Shown one piece after another: positions 41,001-49,228 of a stretch of DNA of 64,000 bases (positions are counted from its first letter, which is position 1; every line of letters starts with the position of its first letter). This DNA comes from Labilithrix sp. Its GTDB lineage: Bacteria; Myxococcota_A; Polyangia; Polyangiales; Polyangiaceae. The stretch covers positions 310,001-374,000 of the forward strand of contig JAHBWE010000001.1 in the NCBI GenBank assembly GCA_019637155.1. Reading direction: 5' to 3'. Both the position numbers and the translations under genes were made by a program. Under the pieces are notes generated by a model, which made no database searches, was not told the DNA's origin, and saw nothing but the letters and a program-made list of their open reading frames with translations.

Positions 41001-42194
41001 ATGCCCGACCTCTCGCTGAAGGCCCTGGAGCTTCGCTACCTCGCGGCGATCGGCGTCGCCGTCGCCGGGTGCCGGAGCTCTTCGGCGCGTCCCGAACCTC
41101 CGAGCGACGGAGCCGCGGCGGCGAGCGTCTCCGCGCCGGTCGCTTCCGTCGTCGTCGACGCTCCGCCGGTCGACGCGGCGCCGTCGGCGACGGCGACGGC
41201 GAGCGACCCGGCGCCGCCGCATCACGGGAAGCTCCTCACGCGCGGGCAGAACGTCGGCGGCGCGGGGTACTGCTTTCCCGCCGAGCGCGCGGACGGCGGC
41301 GTGGGCGCGGGCGGCTATCCCGTCGCCGCGTGCGCGACGTCGGGGTGGGCCCTCGTGCGCCCCGACGACGAGCCGATCGCCGGCCTGCACGCCTTTTCTC
41401 CAACGGACGTCGGCACACAGATCGCGCGCAAGACCTACGCGAACGCCTGCTGCTACACGATCTCGCGTCCTCCCCGCGGTCGCGCGCTCCGTGTCGGCGG
41501 TGTGCCGACCGTCGCGCCGGTCGAGCCGCGCGCCGATTGGAGCCGCGCGTGCCCGGTCGCGACCGCGCCGCCTCGGCTGCACGCTGCGCTCGAGCGGGCG
41601 TGGCGTGAAGCGGCGCGCGTCGAGCACGCATCCGTCGCGTCGTTCGCGCGCTTTGCCCTCGACCTCCTCGCGCTCGGGGCGCCGCCGCACCTCGTCGAAG
41701 CCGCGCATCGCGCCGCGCTGGAGGAGATCGAGCACACGAAGATCTGCTTCGGCGAGGCGCGCCGCTATGGGGGCCATGACGTTGGACCGGCGCCGCTCGT
41801 CGTTCCGGCCGTCGCGGGCGCGCGCGACGCGGAGACGATCGCGTTCGAGACGTTCGTCGACGGGTGCATCGGCGAGACGATCGCGGCGGTGGAGGCGCGC
41901 GCCGCCGCCGCGCGCGCGATCGAGCCGTCGACCCGCCGCGCGCTCGAGACGATCGCGGAGGACGAAGCGCGCCACGCCGAGCTCGCGTGGGCCGCCTTCG
42001 CGTTCGCGGCGCCGCGGACGGCGACCTTCGCCGCGCGGCTGGAGGAGGTCCTGCAGACGCGCGCGATCGACGCCGACGACGAGAGCGACGACCTCGCAGA
42101 CTACGGCGTCCTCGGCGCGCGCGAGAGACGGGCGATCGCCGAGACGGTCACCCGTCACGTCATCCGACCCTGCTTCGAGGCGTGGCGCGCGTGA
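41001..42194 (+). CDS. Lipoprotein with ferritin-like (diiron-type) domain
   Basis: 397 residues. Start 41001 gives a signal ending VAVAGC and has TATCCT 6 nt upstream; ATG 40983 and TTG 40959 are alternatives. After an Ala/Val/Pro-rich linker comes a small Cys-containing beta domain (about 75-165). From about 195 onward four helices carry ferritin-like metal ligands: EHASVASF, EEIEHTK, ETIAAVEA and EDEARHAEL. These are the paired E and ExxH positions of a diiron site. An exported, lipid-anchored ferritin-like protein is unusual; an oxidase or metal-handling role is inference. Confidence 0.78.
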   Translation: MPDLSLKALELRYLAAIGVAVAGCRSSSARPEPPSDGAAAASVSAPVASVVVDAPPVDAAPSATATASDPAPPHHGKLLTRGQNVGGAGYCFPAERADGGVGAGGYPVAACATSGWALVRPDDEPIAGLHAFSPTDVGTQIARKTYANACCYTISRPPRGRALRVGGVPTVAPVEPRADWSRACPVATAPPRLHAALERAWREAARVEHASVASFARFALDLLALGAPPHLVEAAHRAALEEIEHTKICFGEARRYGGHDVGPAPLVVPAVAGARDAETIAFETFVDGCIGETIAAVEARAAAARAIEPSTRRALETIAEDEARHAELAWAAFAFAAPRTATFAARLEEVLQTRAIDADDESDDLADYGVLGARERRAIAETVTRHVIRPCFEAWRA

Positions 42195-42233
42195 CGGCGC
42201 GGTAAGCACGCCGCGCCCGCGGGGTGGCTGCGC

Positions 42234-42239
42234 TATAAG
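42234..42239 (+). promoter_or_regulatory. Possible -10 box (TATAAG)
   Basis: TATAAG with 10 nt to the ATG at 42250. There is no Shine-Dalgarno sequence in the gap. Confidence 0.4.
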
Positions 42240-42249
42240 TCCCGTCGCG

Positions 42250-43767
42250 ATGACGGAGCCCGAAGGATCGGACGTCGAAGACCTCCGCGAGCGCCTCGAG
42301 GTGTTCGGCGCCTTCATGGGCGGCATCATCATGGAGTTCGATCGCGAGCTCCGGTACGAGCGCATCTGGACCGCGCAGCCGGGGCTCCTCGCGCTGCCGC
42401 CCGAGGACCTCATCGGGCGCCACGTGCGCGACGTCATCGGCGCCCGGGAGATGACGCTCATCGAGGAGGCCGTCGCGCGGCTCGAGGCGACCGGCGAGCC
42501 CGTCGCGCTCGACTACGTCCTCGACGTCCCCGACGGACGGCGCTCGTTCTCCGCCGAGGTCCGCCTCCGCCACGCCGGAGATCGGCCGACGTACCTCATG
42601 CTCATCCGCGACGTGACGGAGGAGCGCGCGCTCGAGGCGAAGTTGCTCCAGACCGAGCGCCTCGCCGCGCTCGGCCTCCTCGCCGCGAGCGTCATGCACG
42701 AGATCCGGCAGCCGCTCGCGTACCTCCTCACCAGCATCGAGGTCGTGGAGCGCGAGCTCGCCGGCGCCGCGCTGGGGGCCACGACGACCGGCTCGCTCGC
42801 GAACATCCGCGACGGCGGACGCCGCATCGCCGAGATCGCGGGGAGCCTCGATTTCCTCGCCGGGCGGCGCGAGCGCAGGACGAGCGCCTTCGACGTGCGC
42901 GTCCCGATCCAGGCCGCGCTCGACCTCTGCTCCAGCGCGCTCGCGGGCGTCGTGCTCGACCGCGACACGCCGCAGCCGCTCCGCGTCCACGGCGACGAGA
43001 GCGAGCTCTGTCAGGTCATCACCAACCTCCTCCTCAACAGCGCGCAGTCCTTCGGTGACGGGAGCGCGGGCCCCCATCGCGTCGCGGTGCGGACGTCGCT
43101 CTACGACGGTCGCGTGAGCGTCGCGATCGAGGACAACGGCCCTGGCATTCCGGCGCCCTACCTGCCGCGCGTGTTCGATCCGTTCTTCACGACGAAGGAC
43201 CGCGGCCGCGGCACCGGGCTCGGGCTCTTCATCTCACGGGGCATCGTCGAGGCGCAGGGCGGGACGCTCCGCATCACGAGCGAGAGCGGGCGCGGCACGA
43301 CGGTGGAGGTGCTCCTCCCCGTCGCGCAGGACGAAGAGGGCTCCGTCGCGCCGATCTCGAGCACGAAGCCTTCCGCCGCGCGCCGTCGCTTGAAGCTGCT
43401 CGTCGTCGACGACGAACGCCGCTTTCGCGAGTCGCTCCGCCTCGCGCTCTCGGTCGACCACGACGTCGAGACCAACGACGGCGCTCGCGCGATCGCCGCG
43501 GTCGAGGCCGAGCCGGAGCGTTACGACCTCGTCCTCTGCGATCTGGCGATGGCCGGCGTCGACGGCGTCACCTTCCACGAGCGCATGCGCAGCCTCGGCG
43601 TCGCCGACCGCTTCATCCTCATGACCGGCGGCGCCTTCACCGCCCGCGCGGCCGACTTCGCCGCCTCCCAAGCATGCCCGGTGATCACGAAGCCCTTCGC
43701 GGTCGAAGAGCTCCTCGCCCTGATCGATCGCGTGCTCGTGAAACAGGCCCGCGCGGCGGGCGCGTAG
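42250..43767 (+). CDS. PAS - histidine kinase - receiver hybrid protein
   Basis: 505 residues, cytosolic. A PAS domain (about 15-122) ends in LIRDVTEERALEAKL. HisKA follows at about 128-200 with the phospho-His in HEIRQPL (His150). The HATPase domain is at about 215-358, with the N-box Asn263, G1 DNGPGIP and the FFTTKDRGRGTGLGLFI lid. A receiver domain is at about 382-500, with phospho-Asp431 (LVLCDLAM) and Lys481. All key residues are intact. It has no output domain, so the receiver likely passes phosphate on. The LuxR-type regulator pair encoded convergently 17 bp away is a possible partner. Confidence 0.94.
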   Translation: MTEPEGSDVEDLRERLEVFGAFMGGIIMEFDRELRYERIWTAQPGLLALPPEDLIGRHVRDVIGAREMTLIEEAVARLEATGEPVALDYVLDVPDGRRSFSAEVRLRHAGDRPTYLMLIRDVTEERALEAKLLQTERLAALGLLAASVMHEIRQPLAYLLTSIEVVERELAGAALGATTTGSLANIRDGGRRIAEIAGSLDFLAGRRERRTSAFDVRVPIQAALDLCSSALAGVVLDRDTPQPLRVHGDESELCQVITNLLLNSAQSFGDGSAGPHRVAVRTSLYDGRVSVAIEDNGPGIPAPYLPRVFDPFFTTKDRGRGTGLGLFISRGIVEAQGGTLRITSESGRGTTVEVLLPVAQDEEGSVAPISSTKPSAARRRLKLLVVDDERRFRESLRLALSVDHDVETNDGARAIAAVEAEPERYDLVLCDLAMAGVDGVTFHERMRSLGVADRFILMTGGAFTARAADFAASQACPVITKPFAVEELLALIDRVLVKQARAAGA

Positions 43768-43784
43768 GTGGCGGGAGAGCGGGC

Positions 43785-44081
43785 TCACCGCTGGAGGAGC
43801 CGCAGCACGAGCTCGCAGCGGGAGGTCACGCCCGCCTTGCGGTAGATCGACTCGAGCTGGTTCGCGATCGTCTTCGCGCTCACGCCGCGCTCGCGCGCGA
43901 TCGCCGCGTTCGTCGCGCCGCGGAAGACGCGGAGCGCGACGTCACGTTCGGCCGCGGTGAGCTCCGGCGGGAAGACGGGCTCCGGCAGCGGGAACGACAA
44001 CAACGCGACGTCGGGGCCCAGGTGCTCGACCTCCGCCCCGGCGGGGAGCGGGACGTGCGCCTCTTCTTCGTCGCCGCTCAC
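43785..44081 (-). CDS. Small LuxR-type (GerE) DNA-binding protein, overlaps the upstream regulator
   Basis: 98 residues from a GTG at 44081 that overlaps the stop of the upstream regulator as GTGA, implying translational coupling. A short acidic N-terminus is followed by a complete LuxR/GerE helix-turn-helix (about 36-98): LTAAERDVALRVFRGATNAAIARERGVSAKTIANQLESIYRKAG. No receiver or ligand-binding part is present. It could dimerise with, or modulate, the 351-residue regulator encoded just before. The two HTH domains differ clearly in sequence, so this is not a recent frameshifted duplicate. Confidence 0.75.
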   Translation of the reverse strand: MSGDEEEAHVPLPAGAEVEHLGPDVALLSFPLPEPVFPPELTAAERDVALRVFRGATNAAIARERGVSAKTIANQLESIYRKAGVTSRCELVLRLLQR

Positions 44082-45133
44082 GACGACGCCGCCGTCGTCC
44101 CGCTCAGCACGCGCACGAGCTCGGCGCGCGTCGAGAGGCCCAGCTTGCGCAGCGACCGATGGATGCACGAGGCGATCGTCCCCTCCGATACGCCGAGGTG
44201 ATACGCGACCAGCTTGTCGGAGAAACCTCGTGCCGCGAGGCGCGACACCTGCGCCTCGAGCGGGGTGAGACCGCGCGGGTCGCGGACGTGCGCCTCGTTG
44301 CGATGGGCGAGGAGGTAGCGCTTTCCGTCGGCGTCGAAGCGCTCGACGAGCGACCAGCGTCCGTCGATGAGCCCGTTCCAGACCTCGAGCGCGTCGACGT
44401 CCCGCCCGCCGGCGCGACTGCGTGCCCGCTCGATCTCGTTCGCGCGAGCGACGAGGAGCTCGCGCGCGGTCGCGTCGCGTGCGTCGCCGTCCGCATGCAC
44501 GACCCGCATCGACGCGTCGAGCACGGCACCTCCGGGCGTGGCGTCGACCCCGTCGAGACGAGCGCCGAGTCGCCGCCGCAACCGGAAGCCGGCCTTCACG
44601 TGCGCGCTCACCATCTGGAACGCGCGCCGCTCGGAGGTGTGGGGTTTGTCCGAGCGGCGCCGCGGTCCGACCAGCATCGTCGCGCCGTGATCGTCGATGT
44701 GATGGTTGATGAGATAGAGGAGCTCGGAGACTCCGTGCACGCCGAGCGTGTACATCCACCGCGGTCCGTAGGTTCGGACCTCGGAGTGGAGGCGATCGGG
44801 AGCCGCCTGCTCGATGCCGGTGCGAACGACCTTCTCGTAGAGCCGCGCTTGCAAGCGCTTCGCGAGGGGGAGCTTCGTCGTTCGAAGGCCGTCGAGGAGA
44901 TCCGCCATCTCGCGTATGCGAGCCAGCGCCTGGACGCAGTCGGAGCTCCCGACGGCGAGCGGCGTCCGGATCGCCACGTGCGCGCCGACGAGGTCCACGT
45001 GATAGGCGAGGAGACCGTCCGTCTTCAGCACCGGAGCGGCGGAGCGCGCGACGTTCGTCAGCCAAGCTTCGTCGGTCCCCTGCCGCTCGTAGCAGGCTTC
45101 GACGAGCGCGATCGGATCCGGACGAGCGGGCAC
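44078..45133 (-). CDS. LuxR-family transcriptional regulator with unassigned N-terminal domain
   Basis: 351 residues, GTG start. The N-terminal ~270 residues are mixed alpha/beta with no recognised sensor domain, possibly GAF- or PAS-like (VLDASMRVVHADGDARDA is a typical PAS strand entry). A LuxR HTH follows at about 285-348: LTPLEAQVSRLAARGFSDKLVAYHLGVSEGTIASCIHRSLRKLG. GATAAT lies 8 nt before the start, a good -10 box, so the mRNA may be leaderless. Its stop codon overlaps the start of the small GerE gene. Confidence 0.88.
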   Translation of the reverse strand: MPARPDPIALVEACYERQGTDEAWLTNVARSAAPVLKTDGLLAYHVDLVGAHVAIRTPLAVGSSDCVQALARIREMADLLDGLRTTKLPLAKRLQARLYEKVVRTGIEQAAPDRLHSEVRTYGPRWMYTLGVHGVSELLYLINHHIDDHGATMLVGPRRRSDKPHTSERRAFQMVSAHVKAGFRLRRRLGARLDGVDATPGGAVLDASMRVVHADGDARDATARELLVARANEIERARSRAGGRDVDALEVWNGLIDGRWSLVERFDADGKRYLLAHRNEAHVRDPRGLTPLEAQVSRLAARGFSDKLVAYHLGVSEGTIASCIHRSLRKLGLSTRAELVRVLSGTTAASS

Positions 45134-45141
45134 TGCTCCGC

Positions 45142-45147
45142 ATTATC
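45142..45147 (-). promoter_or_regulatory. Possible leaderless -10 box (GATAAT)
   Basis: Reverse-strand GATAAT with 8 nt to the GTG start at 45133; five of six bases match TATAAT. Confidence 0.45.
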
Positions 45148-45166
45148 GCCCAAGGTCGCCCATTGG

Positions 45167-46666
45167 CTAGCGGGCGCGGGAGACGGGGAATTCGCCTTGC
45201 GAGAGCGGGGCGGAGTGGCGGGAGCGGAGGGTGCGCTTGATGACGAGCTCGACGTCGTCGGCGTTGACGGGTTTTACGAGGAAGGCGTCGGCGCCGATGG
45301 CGGAGAGGCGCTGCCACTCCTTCGGGCCGCCCGCGGCGGTGAGGACGATGATCGGCGTGCGCGAGCTCGCGTCGCTCGAACGAAGCGACGCGGTCAGCTT
45401 CGCGCCGTCGACCTCCGGCATCTCGAGGTCGACGAGGACGACCGAGTAGGGCTGGCTCTCGAAGGCCGCGAGGGCCTCGACGCCGTCGGTGACGAGATCG
45501 ACCTGCGCGTGCGGGAAGCGCGCCTTCAGCGAAGAGCCGATGAGCTGGAGCCAGTCCTGATCGTCGTCGGCGACGAGGATGCGCTCCGGCTCGCGCGTGC
45601 CGTCATGCTCCGCGAGGAGGGCGCGGCGGAAGGCGCCGACCGACGCGTAGCGCTTGTTCGGATCCTTCGCGAGCGCGCGGAGGATGATCTCGTCGTAGCC
45701 GCGCGGCAGGTCGGGGCGGTACGTGCTCGGCGGGAGCGGGTCCTGGAGCACGTGCTGCGAGAGGACGTTCATGTCCGTCGCGCCGAGGAAGGGAGGGCGG
45801 CCGGTGAAGAGCTCGTAGGCGAGGCAGCCGAGCGCGTAGATGTCGCGGCGATCGGCGATGTCGGGGACGTCCTCCTCCGCGAGCGCCGCCTCCGGCGCCA
45901 TGTAGAGCGCGCTGCCGACGACGACGTTCGCGCTCGCGTCCGCCTCCATGATGCGCGCGACGCCGAGGTCGCCGACGCGCACGCGGCCGCTCTGCTCGAG
46001 GAGCAGGTTCGACGGCTTGATGTCGCGATGGACCGTGTGGCTGTGATGGATCGCCTCGACGCCGTGGCAGGCTTGATCGAGGATGCGCACCGCCTCGTCG
46101 AGGTCGGGCATCATGTTCGGCGGGCGCGCGCGGAGCCAGTGCTCCACCGTCGTGCCCTCGACGTACTCCATCACGAAGTAGGGGACGTCGCCGTGGTAGC
46201 CGAACGCGTAGACGTGGACGACGTTCGCGTGAGAGACGCGGGCCATCGCGCGCGCCTCGTTGTCGAAGAACGTGCGCATCTCCGGGAACGCGAAGAGCTC
46301 CGGCTTGATGAGCTTGATCGCGACGCGGCGATCGAGGCGCTCGTCGTGCGCCTGCGCGACGACGCCCATGCCGCCGACGCCGAGCGTGCGCTCGATGCGG
46401 TAGGTGCGGTCGACGAGGTCGCCCGGCTTCAGCCCCACCGCCGCGAGCGACTCGTCCGTCGCGACCACGTCCGGCGGCGGCGGCGGCTCCGCCTTCTCGA
46501 GGACCGCGCTCACCGGGCCGTCGGCGCGCACGACCGTCGGCGCGTTGCCCGACGCGATCGGGACGAGGGCGCTCGGACGGATGACAGCGGCGGGGTGCGG
46601 CACGGGCGGTACGCCGCGGCCCGACGGAACGGACGCTGCCGGCATCTGGGGGCCGGTCGCCTTCAT
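45167..46666 (-). CDS. Ser/Thr protein kinase fused to a C-terminal receiver domain
   Basis: 499 residues. A disordered Pro/Ala-rich N-terminus (1-70) is followed by a kinase at about 88-355: G-loop GVGGMGVVAQA, Lys118 in AIKLIK, HRDIKPSN (catalytic Asp215), DLG in place of DFG (233-235) and ALYMAPEA. A receiver domain is at about 362-485: acidic DDDQ (367-370), phospho-Asp413 in VLVDLEMP, Thr443 and Lys465 all present. Combining both phospho-systems in one chain implies that aspartyl phosphorylation could gate Ser/Thr kinase activity (inference). AAGGAGA lies 8 nt before the ATG. Confidence 0.93.
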   Translation of the reverse strand: MKATGPQMPAASVPSGRGVPPVPHPAAVIRPSALVPIASGNAPTVVRADGPVSAVLEKAEPPPPPDVVATDESLAAVGLKPGDLVDRTYRIERTLGVGGMGVVAQAHDERLDRRVAIKLIKPELFAFPEMRTFFDNEARAMARVSHANVVHVYAFGYHGDVPYFVMEYVEGTTVEHWLRARPPNMMPDLDEAVRILDQACHGVEAIHHSHTVHRDIKPSNLLLEQSGRVRVGDLGVARIMEADASANVVVGSALYMAPEAALAEEDVPDIADRRDIYALGCLAYELFTGRPPFLGATDMNVLSQHVLQDPLPPSTYRPDLPRGYDEIILRALAKDPNKRYASVGAFRRALLAEHDGTREPERILVADDDQDWLQLIGSSLKARFPHAQVDLVTDGVEALAAFESQPYSVVLVDLEMPEVDGAKLTASLRSSDASSRTPIIVLTAAGGPKEWQRLSAIGADAFLVKPVNADDVELVIKRTLRSRHSAPLSQGEFPVSRAR

Positions 46667-46822
46667 GAGATCGGTCTCCTTGCGAGATGCCGGTCCGTGG
46701 TGGAGCGGCGCGACCCTCGAAGCACGTCCGATACCAACGGCCCAGTCCGCGAGATCGCGGTGTCACGGTCGAGCCTGCGTGACGCATCACGCCACGCTTG
46801 AGGCAACGCTGCGCGACGCCTC

Positions 46823-46846
46823 GAAGTAAGGAGGGAAGTAAGGAGG
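46823..46846. repeat. 12-bp tandem duplication next to the barrel gene stop
   Basis: GAAGTAAGGAGG occurs twice with no spacer, ending exactly at the base before the TAG (reverse) stop of the outer membrane protein gene. Confidence 0.6.
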
Positions 46847-47680
46847 CTAGAAGAGGTTCACCCAGCCGCCGATGCCGGCGTGGATCCCGAAGTGGAGGAC
46901 GGAGATGTCCCGATCGATGGTGGTCGTGTTCGCGCCGGCGGTGGTCGAGATGGAGCGGTTGCCCGAGACCGGGATGTTGAGCATCGGCCCGACCGTGATG
47001 AGGAAGTGCTCGACCGGGATGATCGCGAGCTGCGCGTCGAGGTCGAGCGCGAAGAGCGTGTCGGTGACGCTGATCTCGCGCGGCGCGTTCGCGACGGAGG
47101 TCTCGACCTTCGCGCTGAGGGAGTAGAACGAGAAGCCGCCGCGCGGCCAGAGCGCGAGGTGCTCGCCGAGCGGGATGATGTAGCCGACGCGCGGGGCGAG
47201 GCCGATCGCGGTGTAGGTCGGGGCGTCGACCTTCACCGTGACGCTCGAGTTCGGGCCGGTCGAGCGCTCCTCCGACGTCGAGCCGCCGAGGCCGAAGCCG
47301 AACGCGAGCGCGGCGCCGAGCGTGAGGTGGGGGATGATCGTGAAGTCGAACGCGACGCGCGGGAGCGAGTGCATGTTCACGGGCTGCGAGAACTCGCCGA
47401 CGCCGTCCTCCGAGCCCGAGAGGTCGCGCCCGAAGAGGAGCGAGATCCCGCTCCGGTTCGAGGACGTCTCGCGGATCTCGGTGATGTTGATCTGACCGTC
47501 GCGCTCGACCGAGCTGTGCGTGTACCCGAAGAGCGGGACGAGGCGATCCCCCGTGATGATGAGCTCGCCCTTCTCCCCGAACCCGTTCGCGTGCCCGGCC
47601 GCCTTCGCGTCGGTCGCGGAGGCGAAGAGGACCGCGCCGACGAAGGTGGAAGCAAGGAGGGGCCGCAAAAAAGCCTTCAT
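46847..47680 (-). CDS. Outer membrane beta-barrel protein
   Basis: 277 residues. The signal peptide (about 1-27) ends SATDAKAAG. The mature protein is a series of amphipathic strands with many Gly, aromatic and Thr/Ser residues. It ends GWVNLF, with the C-terminal Phe of barrel proteins recognised by BAM. The length suits an 8-10 strand barrel. No specific family. A TACGGT box lies 8 nt before the ATG. The lipoprotein gene upstream on the same strand ends 46 bp away. Confidence 0.82.
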   Translation of the reverse strand: MKAFLRPLLASTFVGAVLFASATDAKAAGHANGFGEKGELIITGDRLVPLFGYTHSSVERDGQINITEIRETSSNRSGISLLFGRDLSGSEDGVGEFSQPVNMHSLPRVAFDFTIIPHLTLGAALAFGFGLGGSTSEERSTGPNSSVTVKVDAPTYTAIGLAPRVGYIIPLGEHLALWPRGGFSFYSLSAKVETSVANAPREISVTDTLFALDLDAQLAIIPVEHFLITVGPMLNIPVSGNRSISTTAGANTTTIDRDISVLHFGIHAGIGGWVNLF

Positions 47681-47688
47681 GCGGCGCG

Positions 47689-47694
47689 ACCGTA
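47689..47694 (-). promoter_or_regulatory. Possible leaderless -10 box (TACGGT)
   Basis: Reverse-strand TACGGT with 8 nt to the ATG at 47680. Confidence 0.35.
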
Positions 47695-47726
47695 ATCGCG
47701 ACGTTGGGCGACCTCAAGCACGAGAT

Positions 47727-49091
47727 TTACGGCAGCGGCCCGCAGATTTGCGGCATTTTTGCCGTTTCGAAGGCGGTTCGGGGGGCGGCGAGATCGGGGC
47801 GCTCGAAATCGAACGGTGGGTTGTCCGGGTGGTAGGCGCGGCGTCCAGGCTGGCTCCAGTCGACGGCGCTCCGGACGGCGGGGGAGAGGCTCGGGGCGCA
47901 GCCCTTCACGAAGCTCGTGTTCGTCACGGCGAGGAGATCGGACGCGTGCTCGCACGCCTGAGGCGAGGGGCCGCTCATGACCTCGCCGCTCACCTGGCCG
48001 ACGAAGCGTCCCTTCCGCGCGCGGAGCCATGTCCACTCCTGACTCCACGTCGAGGCGAAGAGGCCGCCGATGCCGAAGCGCGCGCCGCGCGATCCGTCGC
48101 GCGGGCGGACGGGGAGGATCTCGGCCGGGACGTCCATTCGATCGGCCGGTCGATGGATCTCCGAGGCGAGGCTCGAGAGCGCGATCATCCACACCGCCTC
48201 GCGGAGCGCGCTCACCGAGACGCGGCCGACCTCGGCGGTGGTGCTCCCGCACGCCGTTCGGTACGCCGCGCCCGTCGCGAGGTCGTAGACGTCGAGCGCC
48301 CAGCAGTGGCTGCTCCCGGACGCGACCGCGAAGAGGCCGTCCGCCGGCGCGCGGAAGCGGCCGAGCGGGAGGACGCTCCGGTACGGCGTGCGCTCGAGCC
48401 GGCACGCGCGGAACGCCGACCACCGCTCGAGCGGCGGCTCGTTCCGCACGTGCGCTTCGCACGCCTCGAGCTCGTCGTCGGCGTTGGGCATTCGTCGCTC
48501 GAGGGCCTTGTCCGCGCGCCGGTACCAGCCCGCCGCTTCGCCTCGCCCGCACGTCGCGTCGCTCGCGGCGCAGAGGAGCGGCGCGAGGACGTGCGTGTCG
48601 TTCCCATCGAGGAAGAATGAGCTCCGCGGGAGCGGCGGCGTCACCGCCCGATCGAGCCGCGCCTTGCCGCTCAGGTAGCCGGCGAGCGCGTCGTGTCCGC
48701 CGTCGCTCCACCATCGCTTCAGCGCGAGGCCCGAGTCGAGCTCGAGCTCGTCGTCGGGGAGATCGGCGCCCGCGAGCTCGAAGCACGGCGTGAGGAGGAG
48801 CGCCTTCATCGCGTCGACGACGGGCTTGGTCGGCGCGCTCGGTCCGTCCTCGAGCCGGTCGATCCGCGCGTCGAGGGCGGCGAGCGCGAGGCGGGCCTCG
48901 TCGAGGCCGCCACCTTCCGAGGTGCACGGGCGGAGCGCGTCGGCCGGGATCTCGGCGGCGTCTTCGATCGAAGGGGGCGGAGAAGGAGCGAGGACGACGG
49001 CGACGTGGGCGTCGGCCGGCGGCGCGGTCGGTTCACCCGCCTTGCATGCGACCAGCAGAACGGCCGTCCATCCGACTTCTCGCGGCGTCAT
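47727..49091 (-). CDS. Large lipoprotein of unknown function
   Basis: 454 residues. A short signal ends VLLVAC (Cys16). The mature part begins Pro/Ala-rich, then is largely folded and mixed alpha/beta, with about eleven scattered cysteines (CGRGE, CEAHV, FRACRLE, CGSTT, ACEHASD, GCAPS, QICGP) that suggest disulphides in an oxidising compartment. I recognise no domain. It ends in a Pro-containing tail. It is divergent from the SUMF1-type gene (137 bp). Confidence 0.75.
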   Translation of the reverse strand: MTPREVGWTAVLLVACKAGEPTAPPADAHVAVVLAPSPPPSIEDAAEIPADALRPCTSEGGGLDEARLALAALDARIDRLEDGPSAPTKPVVDAMKALLLTPCFELAGADLPDDELELDSGLALKRWWSDGGHDALAGYLSGKARLDRAVTPPLPRSSFFLDGNDTHVLAPLLCAASDATCGRGEAAGWYRRADKALERRMPNADDELEACEAHVRNEPPLERWSAFRACRLERTPYRSVLPLGRFRAPADGLFAVASGSSHCWALDVYDLATGAAYRTACGSTTAEVGRVSVSALREAVWMIALSSLASEIHRPADRMDVPAEILPVRPRDGSRGARFGIGGLFASTWSQEWTWLRARKGRFVGQVSGEVMSGPSPQACEHASDLLAVTNTSFVKGCAPSLSPAVRSAVDWSQPGRRAYHPDNPPFDFERPDLAAPRTAFETAKMPQICGPLP

Positions 49092-49228
49092 TCCGACCTA
49101 CCGACCATCCGCTCAGCCGTTCGTTCCAACCACTTCAACTATGGACGTAAAGGTAGGCGAAATGTTTGCCGAAGCCCGGCTCGACAAACCATCATAAGCA
49201 AACCAAGATCAGGAAGGGTCGAGGGCAC

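Noticed and set aside
47751..47764. CGGCATTTTTGCCG hairpin with T-run
   Set aside because: It lies inside the coding end of the 47727-49091 lipoprotein gene, and its stem is only five base pairs.
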